Below are positions 22,841 to 29,332 of a DNA stretch of 29,332 bases, one piece after another. This DNA is from a virus. The stretch is from positions 1 through 29,332 of IMG/VR virus record IMGVR_UViG_3300034072_002193. The stretch is one strand, 5' to 3'. A program made the position numbers and the translations under genes. The first letter of the stretch is position 1; every line of letters begins with the position of its first letter. The notes beneath the pieces are model-generated. The model was not told where the DNA came from and did not search any database. It worked only from the letters and a program-made list of their open reading frames with translations.

Positions 22841-23286
22841 TGGGCAACCCCGGCTCCCGCGCTATCCGCCAACTCGCTCCGCGCCTTATGCGGCTGCTCT
22901 CGCGTAACCAGAGCAAGGCAGTAGCTTCTTTCGGTGCTGGCGGTGCGCCCACGCCGCCAGCCGAGCCGCCAGAAGACAAATCGTGGACGGCTGGTGATCA
23001 GGCTGAATGCCTCAATGAAGCCGGCTGGGGCATCGCCGCAAATGTTGGCCTGATCCGCACATCCGGCCCGGCCAAGGGCCAGATTTTCACCGTCGTGCAC
23101 GTGATGATGCTTCCGCATCCCAAGGGCGGCGAAGTGATCTTCCTTGGCTTTCGCGGGTGCAATGGTCTTTGGGAAGCCACGCAGTTCCGCAAGCTGCAGC
23201 CCGTGGCGGACAAGGCCGAAGCTGCAGACGGTGCCTTCCTTCAGGATCTGCATCGCCGTCTCTCCCGTCAGCCGGAGCACGTTTGA
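22840..23286 (+). CDS. Phage protein, unknown
   Basis: The product is 148 aa from ATG 22840, overlapping the previous stop as TGATG. The N-terminal 45 residues are basic, then Pro-rich. A compact domain follows (SWTAGDQAECLNEAGWGI, GQIFTVVHVMMLPH, VIFLGFRGCNGLWEATQFRK) resembling a small phage family of unknown role. No catalytic motif is visible. Confidence 0.7.
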   Translation: MGNPGSRAIRQLAPRLMRLLSRNQSKAVASFGAGGAPTPPAEPPEDKSWTAGDQAECLNEAGWGIAANVGLIRTSGPAKGQIFTVVHVMMLPHPKGGEVIFLGFRGCNGLWEATQFRKLQPVADKAEAADGAFLQDLHRRLSRQPEHV

Positions 23287-23507
23287 TGCTTCGGCCATCC
23301 AATCCGGACCGTGTTCTGTCTGTTTCCTCGGTCCGGCGCGAAGGCCCGGCCTGGTCGCGCATGCGCCGGGCCTTCGCACTCCCCTTCCACCTCAGCCCTG
23401 AAGGGCGAGACTTCGTGGCGTGCCTGCTTGCGGTGCCCGGCGTGATCATCGTCGCGATCGTCCTCGCCATGATGCTTGCGCCGATCTGGCAGGGAGTGCC
23501 CGCCTGA
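23286..23507 (+). CDS. Small single-TM protein, unknown
   Basis: The product is 73 aa from ATG 23286, with a TGATG junction to the previous gene and the same junction to the next. The N-terminal 43 residues are Arg-rich and cytoplasmic in style. The C-terminal TM (VACLLAVPGVIIVAIVLAMM) is at about 44-67. Paired with the next gene, it makes two small membrane proteins in a row. No family is recognised. Confidence 0.65.
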   Translation: MLRPSNPDRVLSVSSVRREGPAWSRMRRAFALPFHLSPEGRDFVACLLAVPGVIIVAIVLAMMLAPIWQGVPA

Positions 23508-23644
23508 TGCGCGCGCTGGTCGCCGCGATCGAGGCCGTGCTCGGCCTGGTCTTCGCTGCGGCGGTAGGCGCGGCATTCGCCATCCTCCTGTTCAGCGCCC
23601 TCACAGTCTTCGCCGCCTTCCTCTCGCTCCCGAGGTACCTATGA
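23507..23644 (+). CDS. Very small membrane protein, unknown
   Basis: The product is 45 aa from ATG 23507, almost entirely hydrophobic (LVFAAAVGAAFAILLFSALT), and ends in a short polar tail. The TGATG start junction and ATGA end junction support translation. The size and single helix would suit a membrane regulator; a holin-like role is possible but unproven. Confidence 0.55.
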   Translation: MRALVAAIEAVLGLVFAAAVGAAFAILLFSALTVFAAFLSLPRYL

Positions 23645-24018
23645 CCGAACAGTCGCCCTCACCAACCGAACTCGTTCAGGCATTGCAAGTCTCGGAGGCC
23701 TCGCTGCCAGCCGGACAGTACGCCGTGGTTGAACAGCTCGGCCACGCGCGCTTCGTCGGCCGCTTCGAACAGGTCGAAGCGTTCGGCGCACAGTTCCTCA
23801 AGATCGAACCGCTGTTCGGCGACTGGCTTTTGCCGCCCGTCCTGCTCGGCGGTGCCTCGCTTTATCGCTTCACCCCCTGCACACCTTCCACTGCCTGGAA
23901 CTTGCGCGCGCGGTACCGCCACGAACTGCCATCCTGCGTCCACCCCCAGATCGTGGATGATCCGGAGCCAGTCTTCGCGCCAGCCTTCCTTGGCTACGAT
24001 GACGGTGGCGAGCAGTGA
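23641..24018 (+). CDS. Phage protein of a widespread early-gene family, unknown
   Basis: The product is 125 aa from ATG 23641 (ATGA junction). The core (YAVVEQLGHARFVGRFEQVE, GAQFLKIEPL, GASLYRFTPCT) follows a pattern seen in many proteobacterial phages. In that pattern a VE..GH....GR strand is followed by a later IY.ITP strand. The product is probably a small beta-barrel-like protein. No function is known to me. Confidence 0.7.
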   Translation: MTEQSPSPTELVQALQVSEASLPAGQYAVVEQLGHARFVGRFEQVEAFGAQFLKIEPLFGDWLLPPVLLGGASLYRFTPCTPSTAWNLRARYRHELPSCVHPQIVDDPEPVFAPAFLGYDDGGEQ

Positions 24019-24356
24019 GCACGTCAGAGCCGTTATCGCCCCTCGCGACGCGGATGGCGCTAGCCGAAGCTCTCGATCGGCTTGAGGGAATGCAGGCCCG
24101 CGGCTTTGCCGTCGTTGATCAGGTCGAGCAGCTCGTACAGCACCATGGCGCCAGCGTCCGCTTCATAAACGGCACGAACGTGTTTCGCTGTTGTGGCGTC
24201 ACAGGCACATGCGCGGCCGACAAGGGTGCCCGCCTCCTCGCAAGCTGGCAACGTATTGCTGAACGCCGGTTGGGCACGAACTGGCCAAGGGGCGGCGTGA
24301 CGACAATAGCGGGCGCAGCCATGCGGCAGATCGAGCGGAATGCCGCCCATGGGTAG
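24015..24356 (+). CDS. Phage protein, unknown
   Basis: The product is 113 aa from a GTG at 24015 (GTGA junction). It is helical at the N-terminus (MALAEALDRLEGMQARGFAV). A middle region contains CCGVTGTC, and the tail is basic (WQRIAERRLGTNWPRGG). The Cys group might bind a metal. No family is recognised. Confidence 0.6.
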   Translation: MSTSEPLSPLATRMALAEALDRLEGMQARGFAVVDQVEQLVQHHGASVRFINGTNVFRCCGVTGTCAADKGARLLASWQRIAERRLGTNWPRGGVTTIAGAAMRQIERNAAHG

Positions 24357-25305
24357 AGACACCTCGATCGAATGGTGCCACGCCACCATTAACGCGATCA
24401 GCGGCTGCTCGGTCGTCTCACCCGGCTGCAAGCGCTGCTACGCCATGCGCGCCGGGCGGAACAACCGCCCGCATCATCCCTCGCGCGGCCTCACCCAACC
24501 CGGGCCCGGTGGTGAACACGTCTGGACCGGCGCTGTCCGGCTCAATGAGGAATGGCTGAAGAAGCCGCTCAAGTGGACGAAGCCGCAGCGCATCTTCTGG
24601 AATGCGCACGGCGATCCGTTCCACCCGGCCGTGCCGCAGGAATGGGTCGATCGTGAACTGGCGATCGCCGCGCTCACCCCGCACCACCGCCACCTGATCC
24701 TGACCAAGCGCAGCGAGCGCATGCGTCGGTACTTCGAGAACAACCACCTGGCTGAACGCGTGCTCGGCTGGTGCCGCCATTTTGGCTTTCTCCCGGACTC
24801 GGCAAAATGGTCCTGGCCACTTCCCAACGTATGGCTCGGGGTCAGCATCGAGGATCGCAAGCGAATGCTCGAGCGCGCGTCTGATCTTCGTGCCACGCCA
24901 GCCGCGCTTCACTTCTGGAGTGCGGAACCCCTACTCGAAGATCTCGGTGAAATTCCTGCAGAGCTGCTTCCTGACTGGATCGTCGCCGGTGGCGAAAGCG
25001 GCAGCGGCGCGCGCTCGGTTTCAGCCGAAGCATTCACCTCACTACGCGATCAGTGTGCCGTCGCCGGCATCCCGTTCCTGTTCAAGCAATGGGGCGAGTG
25101 GATTGGCCGCGAACATCTGACCAACGACCAGAAGCTGCTGCTCAAGGGCAAGGTCTTCCACGACCCATCGAACAGCGTCCGCCTCGGCCGTCGCGAGGCT
25201 GGCCGTCTCCTCGATGGCAGAAAGCACCACGCCTACCCCGAACTGTTCAAGTGGGAACTCGAACCCCGCAAGAAGACGCCAGCCGCGCGGGAGCTTGCGG
25301 CGTGA
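24349..25305 (+). CDS. DUF5131 / phage Gp37-Gp68 family protein
   Basis: The product is 318 aa from ATG 24349 (MGRDTSIEWCHATINAISGC); ATG 24340 is an equally allowed start. The family pattern is clear: TSIEWCHATIN, SGCSVVSPGCKRCYA with closely spaced Cys residues, and WNAHGDPFHPAVPQEW. LTPHHRHLILTKRSERM, NVWLGVSIEDRKRMLERASD, DWIVAGGESGSGAR and FLFKQWGEW follow. The Cys arrangement and TIM-barrel-like motifs suggest a radical-SAM-related metal-binding enzyme. The reaction is unknown. It is the largest early gene after the ParB-like one. Confidence 0.9.
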   Translation: MGRDTSIEWCHATINAISGCSVVSPGCKRCYAMRAGRNNRPHHPSRGLTQPGPGGEHVWTGAVRLNEEWLKKPLKWTKPQRIFWNAHGDPFHPAVPQEWVDRELAIAALTPHHRHLILTKRSERMRRYFENNHLAERVLGWCRHFGFLPDSAKWSWPLPNVWLGVSIEDRKRMLERASDLRATPAALHFWSAEPLLEDLGEIPAELLPDWIVAGGESGSGARSVSAEAFTSLRDQCAVAGIPFLFKQWGEWIGREHLTNDQKLLLKGKVFHDPSNSVRLGRREAGRLLDGRKHHAYPELFKWELEPRKKTPAARELAA

Positions 25306-25571
25306 CTTCGCTCGCCCCCTCTTGCCTCGATTGCATCGCCCTGCTCGCGGAGGCGAGCCGTCTCGCCAAGCGGGCCCGAAATCTCGACATCGATGTCGCC
25401 CAGGCGCGACAGGTCGGCAAGGGCTGCGCCACCCCGGCGCTGGCGATCCTCAACAAGTACGATCACGATCTCGATCGCTGGGACCGTCAGGTCAAGGATC
25501 ACCTGAAGGCGCATACCGCCGCCACCGGCAACTTTCTTCACCCCATGGACATGGAAGGACCCCCTCAATGA
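25302..25571 (+). CDS. Phage protein, unknown
   Basis: The product is 89 aa from a GTG at 25302 (GTGA junction), ending in an ATGA junction. It is mostly helical (LAEASRLAKRARNLDIDVAQ, KYDHDLDRWDRQVKDHLKAH) with Cys residues near the N-terminus (CLDC). No family is recognised. Confidence 0.6.
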   Translation: MTSLAPSCLDCIALLAEASRLAKRARNLDIDVAQARQVGKGCATPALAILNKYDHDLDRWDRQVKDHLKAHTAATGNFLHPMDMEGPPQ

Positions 25572-26074
25572 AGGGCGCCGATCAATGCCCGCGTTGCGGC
25601 TCGCGCAACACGGCCGACGTACAGCAGGCCATCACCGGCTTCTACGCCACTGTCCTGCGCACCTGCTGCAATCCCGCCTGCCGCACTAGCTGGGAACCCT
25701 TCGATCCGGCCCAGCTACTAGATCCCCGGCACGAACCCTTGGGCGCGTTCGTTCGTCCTTGCGACAACTGCGCTTTCCGAAAGGGTTCGCAGGAGCAGGC
25801 CGACAGCATCGCCTGGGGCAGGAAGCTTCACGACCTGCGCATGGGAGCGCGGTTCTACTGCCACAAGGGCGTGCCGATCGACCCGAACAGCAGCCACGGC
25901 TTCGCCTATCCGGCCGACGGAGAGAAGCCACAAAAGCTCCGCCTTTGCCGCGGCTACCTGAACGCCATCGTCGGCCCCCGCATGCGCGCGGCTGGCTACC
26001 ATTTTCCTGAACAGCCCGACGAACCGTGGAACGACCCAGCTGAGGCCGCACATGCGACGGAAGCGGTCGCATGA
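25568..26074 (+). CDS. Zinc-ribbon phage protein, unknown
   Basis: The product is 168 aa from ATG 25568. The N-terminal zinc ribbon is CPRCGSRN plus CCNPAC. A second Cys-rich domain has RPCDNCAFRKGSQEQ, then FYCHKGVP, then LRLCRGYLNAI. The CxxC/C/C set could bind zinc or an iron-sulfur cluster. Similar two-part proteins occur in alphaproteobacterial phages. Function is unknown. Confidence 0.72.
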   Translation: MKGADQCPRCGSRNTADVQQAITGFYATVLRTCCNPACRTSWEPFDPAQLLDPRHEPLGAFVRPCDNCAFRKGSQEQADSIAWGRKLHDLRMGARFYCHKGVPIDPNSSHGFAYPADGEKPQKLRLCRGYLNAIVGPRMRAAGYHFPEQPDEPWNDPAEAAHATEAVA

Positions 26075-26217
26075 AGCCGCTCCACGCCTACTGCCGCTGC
26101 AGCGAGTGTCGCGCCCTCGATGCCGACCACCCGCGCGACGGTCGCCAACTCACCTTCCTCTTCCCCAAACCAGCCCGGCCTAGGCGCCGCGCCCAAACGC
26201 AGGACAAATGCGCATGA
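26071..26217 (+). CDS. Tiny Cys-rich protein, unknown
   Basis: The product is 48 aa from ATG 26071 (ATGA junction), too short to be noticed easily. It opens YCRCSECRALD, a possible metal knuckle, and then becomes basic and Pro/Arg-rich. It overlaps the next gene's start. The tight junctions on both sides support it. Confidence 0.5.
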   Translation: MKPLHAYCRCSECRALDADHPRDGRQLTFLFPKPARPRRRAQTQDKCA

Positions 26218-26528
26218 CGCAGATCCGCAAGCACATAGTCGACGACATGACGAAGCACATCTCGGGCGAACTGATCCGTCGGTTCAAGCGGCATGTCGAG
26301 CAGCTCGAGGCGGGCGGCGTCTCCTCCGCCGAAGGTGCATTGATCGCCGCCAAGGTCGGGCGGGATTTGCTCGTGGCAACGGTCGGCGGTGCGGCCCTGC
26401 TCACCGGCTCGGACGATCTCAACAAGGTTTTCAGTGGTCTGACTGCTGGCGTGATCATGGAGATCATGGCCAATCGCCCGTCGATCATGGCTGACTTGCA
26501 AAACGTGGCAGCGGCACACCGGCCATGA
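26208..26528 (+). CDS. Phage protein, unknown
   Basis: The product is 106 aa from ATG 26208; ATG 26214 is an alternative. It is helical at the N-terminus (TKHISGELIRRFKRHVEQLE) and Ala/Gly-rich in the middle, with a hydrophobic stretch (LLVATVGGAALLTG) that could touch the membrane. No family is recognised. Confidence 0.62.
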   Translation: MRMTQIRKHIVDDMTKHISGELIRRFKRHVEQLEAGGVSSAEGALIAAKVGRDLLVATVGGAALLTGSDDLNKVFSGLTAGVIMEIMANRPSIMADLQNVAAAHRP

Positions 26529-27307
26529 CTGTCCAGGGCATGATCTTCAGCACACCGATGGTCCAGGCGCTATGGGATGGCCGAAAGGTACAAACTCGCC
26601 GCTTGCTGCCGGAAGGCAAGACCCCCCGCCTGCAGGTCGGCGATCGGGTATACGTGCGCGAGACGTTCCGGATCTCGCCCGATGCCTGCGAGGGATGGCC
26701 GCACGAGGCCGAACCTTGCCCGGGCTGGATCGAGTACGTTGCGGGTGGCAGCCACTATTGCTTCGCGCCCGATTACATGGCCGTGCTTCAGGCCTTCGGC
26801 CGCAAGGCCATCGTCGATTGGGACGCATTGCCCCAGCGCTGGCGCCCGGCACGTTACGCCCCACGCTGGACCTCGCGCATGTTTCTCACGATCACCGACA
26901 TGCGCGAGCAGCAGCTGCAAGACATCAGCGAGGAAGATGCGCAAGCAGAAGGCATCTATCAAACCAGCCTTGGTCTCGGACGAGCGTGGTGCATCGATAG
27001 GCCGGGTAGTCCAGCGAAAGGCGGCGCAACGATTGTGAGGCCAGCGGGGTGGGAAAAAGCCCGCCATGCCTACGTCCATCTGTGGGACCGACTGAACACG
27101 GCCCGTGGGTCCCGCTGGCAAGATAACCCTAGCGTCGTCGCCTACACCTTCACCGTCACCCGCCGAAACATCGATGTGCTGCCCGTGCCAGCCGCGCGAC
27201 CCAGCGCCCGAGATCTGATCGAAGGCAAAGTAGCCCCCCAACTCGCAGGCCAGCTCATCCGCGCCCGCGATCTCCCCCAGCCGCAAAGGAGCGCCGCAAA
27301 TGGCTGA
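26525..27307 (+). CDS. ASCH-like phage protein
   Basis: The product is 260 aa from ATG 26525 (ATGA junction). The pattern is IFSTPMVQALWDGRKVQTRR, then LQVGDRVYVRETFRISPDAC, then RWTSRMFLTITDMREQQLQD, ISEEDAQAEGIYQTS and NPSVVAYTFTVTRRNI. This is the ASCH-fold family common in proteobacterial phages. ASCH/PUA-like folds bind RNA or act on modified nucleosides (YqfB is an N4-acetylcytidine amidohydrolase). Catalytic activity here is unproven. The C-terminal 50 residues are an extra helical tail. Confidence 0.85.
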   Translation: MTVQGMIFSTPMVQALWDGRKVQTRRLLPEGKTPRLQVGDRVYVRETFRISPDACEGWPHEAEPCPGWIEYVAGGSHYCFAPDYMAVLQAFGRKAIVDWDALPQRWRPARYAPRWTSRMFLTITDMREQQLQDISEEDAQAEGIYQTSLGLGRAWCIDRPGSPAKGGATIVRPAGWEKARHAYVHLWDRLNTARGSRWQDNPSVVAYTFTVTRRNIDVLPVPAARPSARDLIEGKVAPQLAGQLIRARDLPQPQRSAANG

Positions 27308-27509
27308 CAGGCTTCAGCGCGCCTACGACATCGTCGCGAGCCATATGGCTGGCATAAACGGACTGTTTCACCCGGGCGTGAAGATCACCGTCATTGTCCG
27401 TCGCCCCGGGCAACCGGAACAGGATTTTCTTGTCTCGAGCGAAGACGGCCTCGCCGGCCTCGACGAGGTAAAACTGTTGATTGGGCGGAGGCAGGCCGCA
27501 CATGGCTGA
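27300..27509 (+). CDS. Phage protein, unknown
   Basis: The product is 69 aa from ATG 27300, overlapping the stop of the ASCH-like gene by 8 bases. It has a helix then a beta-rich part (VKITVIVRRPGQPEQDFLVS, DGLAGLDEVKLLIGR). It lies between the two ASCH-like genes. No family is recognised. Confidence 0.65.
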   Translation: MADRLQRAYDIVASHMAGINGLFHPGVKITVIVRRPGQPEQDFLVSSEDGLAGLDEVKLLIGRRQAAHG

Positions 27510-28062
27510 CCTGCCTCTTACCGTTATCGCACCAACCATCGGCCCACTACTTGCTGGTGAGGTAACCCGATTGCGTCGGCCACACGGTCGGCTTTCGACA
27601 TTGAAGCCGGGTGACCGCTTGTGGATTCGCGAGCAGTTCTTTTTGGCCGAATCGTTCGAGCACGTATCGCCAACGCAGGCTCTCGAACGTGGCGCAGCGC
27701 CAGTGTTCGCTGCCGATCGCGCCGATCTCCCTGACTGGGCCGTCGCTGATCTCGGCCGCCGTCGTTTCGCGCGGGAAATGCCCAAACTATGGCACCGTGC
27801 GCATCTGGTCGTGACCCACATTGCGCTCGAGCGCCTTCACGATACGCCCGCCGACGAATGGGCCAAGCAGGGCTTCTCCTCAATCGAGCACTACGCCGCA
27901 GGCTGGGATACCGGCCTGACATTGAACCAAGGCGGCCGGAACAAAACTTGCCCCCTGCGCTGGCAGTCGAACCCGGCAGTGATCGCCTTCAGCTTCGTCT
28001 TCGTGCCCAGCCCCCTCCCTGATTCCAGTCAGCCAACTTCACAGCACAGGAGCATTGCGTAA
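27502..28062 (+). CDS. Second ASCH-like phage protein
   Basis: The product is 186 aa from ATG 27502 (8-base overlap, same ATGGCTGA junction as the preceding gene). The family pattern repeats: LLAGEVTRLRRPHGRLSTLK, PGDRLWIREQFFLAESFE, HLVVTHIALERLHDTPADEW, AKQGFSSIEHYAAGWDTG and NPAVIAFSFVFV. It is diverged from the other copy and lacks its C-terminal tail. The two could be paralogues with different substrates. Confidence 0.78.
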   Translation: MADLPLTVIAPTIGPLLAGEVTRLRRPHGRLSTLKPGDRLWIREQFFLAESFEHVSPTQALERGAAPVFAADRADLPDWAVADLGRRRFAREMPKLWHRAHLVVTHIALERLHDTPADEWAKQGFSSIEHYAAGWDTGLTLNQGGRNKTCPLRWQSNPAVIAFSFVFVPSPLPDSSQPTSQHRSIA

Positions 28063-29138
28063 TGACCCGTTCTGCCGCTTCCTCCGCCAAATCGTCCTCT
28101 TTGCCTTTCCAGCGCGTCTCGAAAGGTCCGCAGGTCGGGGCTCCGCCCAGCCTCGAACAGGTTCCGGTCGATCGGCTGAACGTCGACGATTCGTACCAGC
28201 GCGCAACGGATAGCCCCGGCTCCCGCGCGATCATCGTCCGCATGATCAAACAATGGGACTGGTCGCTATGCCAGCCTCTTGTTGTTGCGCGTCGTTCTGA
28301 CGGCACACTTTGGATCCTCGATGGGCAACACCGCCACGCCGGCGCAGTCGAACGCGGTGACATTTCGTTCCTGCCCTGCGTGATCCTTTCGACGCTCGAT
28401 CGCGAAGGGGAAGCTCGCACTTTCGTGAAGCTCAATACCGAACAGCAGAAGCTCAACCAGGCCGAGATCTTCCACGGCATGCTCGCTGCAGGCGATCCGG
28501 ATGCCAAGCAGGTGCAGCAGCTGCTCGATGATGCCGGATGGCGCGTCGTACGCTCGAGCGGAACCGACAATTGGAAGCCTGGCGATCTTCAGTGTGCACC
28601 GATGCTGGTAAAGGCTCTGAAGCTGAAGGGCGCAGGTCCTGTCCAGTTCGCTCTCACATCACTTCGCGCAGCCTATGCCGACTTAGCGGTTCGCCAGTCG
28701 GCAACCCTGTTGAAGGCTCTTTTTGATGTCTTCGAGATGATTGGTGACGCCGGCGTATCCGTAAACGCTCTGGTCAAGGCAATCTCTTCCATCTCTCCGG
28801 AGGCGTGGCCTGTGCGCGGCGTAGCGCTTCAGGAGCGCCACCCGAACCTTTCGGCGACCAACGCAATCGCGCGGGCCATGATGCGAGAAGCCAAGCCGAC
28901 AGTCGCGGCGTCGACGAGTGCCACAACACGGGCGAAACCTGCGCCCATCGCTGCGCGAACGGCACCGCCAGCTCCGCCGAAATCGGTGGCGTCCACGAAG
29001 GCACCCGCGCCCGATGGGCCAGTCTTCGGCGCGGCCGGCAAGGGCTGGTGCTCGCAATGCGAGCAGCTCGTATCTCGCGACAAGGCGGCTGCATGTCGCT
29101 CGGCGTTCTGTCGCATGCAAGGGGCCGCAGCCGCATGA
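28062..29138 (+). CDS. ParB-like (DUF6551-type) protein
   Basis: The product is 358 aa from ATG 28062, with CAGGAG 9 nt upstream and a TAATG junction. A ParB-like N-terminal domain shows LEQVPVDRLNVDDSYQR (about 31-47), PLVVARRSDGTLWILDGQHR (about 72-91) and FVKLNTEQQKLNQAEIFHGM. The DGQHR motif corresponds to the ParB box. A helical middle follows, then a Pro/Ala-rich linker (about 285-325). The final Cys-rich knuckle (WCSQCEQLV, ACRSAFC) may bind zinc. Proteins of this type occur widely in phages; a role in partition or nuclease function is unproven. Confidence 0.82.
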   Translation: MTRSAASSAKSSSLPFQRVSKGPQVGAPPSLEQVPVDRLNVDDSYQRATDSPGSRAIIVRMIKQWDWSLCQPLVVARRSDGTLWILDGQHRHAGAVERGDISFLPCVILSTLDREGEARTFVKLNTEQQKLNQAEIFHGMLAAGDPDAKQVQQLLDDAGWRVVRSSGTDNWKPGDLQCAPMLVKALKLKGAGPVQFALTSLRAAYADLAVRQSATLLKALFDVFEMIGDAGVSVNALVKAISSISPEAWPVRGVALQERHPNLSATNAIARAMMREAKPTVAASTSATTRAKPAPIAARTAPPAPPKSVASTKAPAPDGPVFGAAGKGWCSQCEQLVSRDKAAACRSAFCRMQGAAAA

Positions 29139-29332
29139 GCGAGCAAGTCATCAGCCCACTGCTGCGCCGTCCTGAAGTCGAGCGGCGCACCGGGCTGAGT
29201 CGCACGACGATCTACCGGCTGATGGACGAGAACAAATTCCCCCGTCCGCGGCGCATCGGGGTGCGCGCCGTCGCCTGGCAGCAGCACGAAATCGACGCCT
29301 GGCAGGCCAGCCGCCCTTTCACGCACCAGTGA
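29135..29332 (+). CDS. AlpA-like HTH transcriptional regulator
   Basis: The product is 65 aa from ATG 29135 (ATGA junction), ending exactly at the window edge with TGA. It is a MerR/AlpA-type helix-turn-helix: LLRRPEVERRTGLSRTTIYR, LMDENKFPRPRRIG, VRAVAWQQHEIDAW. AlpA proteins act as excisionase-like or transcription factors and usually sit next to the integrase gene. The integrase is therefore expected just beyond the right edge. Confidence 0.88.
   Translation: MSEQVISPLLRRPEVERRTGLSRTTIYRLMDENKFPRPRRIGVRAVAWQQHEIDAWQASRPFTHQ

Noticed and set aside
29135-29332. Attachment site or integrase at the right edge
   Set aside because: The AlpA-like gene suggests an integrase nearby, but no integrase or att-like repeat is present inside the window.

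Overview
The window is a large part of a temperate siphovirus-type (HK97-like) phage or prophage from an alphaproteobacterium. High GC content, a GapR/DUF2312 homologue and the gene styles suggest Sphingomonadales (Novosphingobium or Sphingobium-like); this host assignment is inference. There is one strand switch, at about 21.1 kb. Everything left of it reads leftward, except one doubtful small ORF at 17.8 kb. Everything right of it reads rightward. No tRNA, rRNA, IS element or CRISPR array was seen. No integrase, endolysin, holin or tail fibre was recognised; those probably lie outside the window. There is no gene-free stretch longer than 300 bases. The largest gap is 22263-22422, which holds a 10-bp perfect hairpin.

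Late region, minus strand, read from 17.7 kb down to 1. Two putative regulators (winged helix; DUF6456-like) and a two-TM coiled-coil membrane protein come first. Four small unknown genes follow, one with a lipoprotein-like signal. Next is the packaging module: HNH nuclease, P27-type small terminase, a 64-aa Acb2/Tad1-like cyclic-nucleotide sponge and the large terminase. Then come the portal, prohead protease and HK97-fold capsid. The head-tail genes are a repeat-bearing linker protein, a gp6-like connector, a head closure protein, a gp10-like protein and a DUF3168 tail terminator. The tail genes are the tail tube, a tail assembly chaperone pair probably joined by a -1 frameshift, and a tape measure protein that runs off the left edge. 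Hairpins followed by T-tracts sit only 15-18 nt upstream of the capsid and tail tube starts and of one small gene.

Lysogeny region, minus strand, 21.1 kb down to 17.9 kb. A CI-like repressor without a peptidase domain is followed by a HIRAN-domain protein, a TM2-domain protein, a three-TM protein and a DUF2806 protein. This block is placed to be expressed from the prophage and is the best candidate for a lysogenic-conversion or defence module.

Early region, plus strand, 21.2 to 29.3 kb. A Cro/YdaS-like protein faces CI across an operator region with CTATTRA sites spaced 24 bp apart. About 20 small genes follow, nearly all overlapping their neighbours at ATGA, GTGA or TGATG junctions. They include a CII-like protein, GapR, a DUF5131 (Gp37/Gp68) protein, zinc-ribbon-like proteins, two ASCH-like proteins, a ParB-like (DUF6551-type) protein and an AlpA-like HTH protein at the right edge. 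No polymerase, helicase or recombinase was recognised, so replication probably depends on the host or on genes outside the window.
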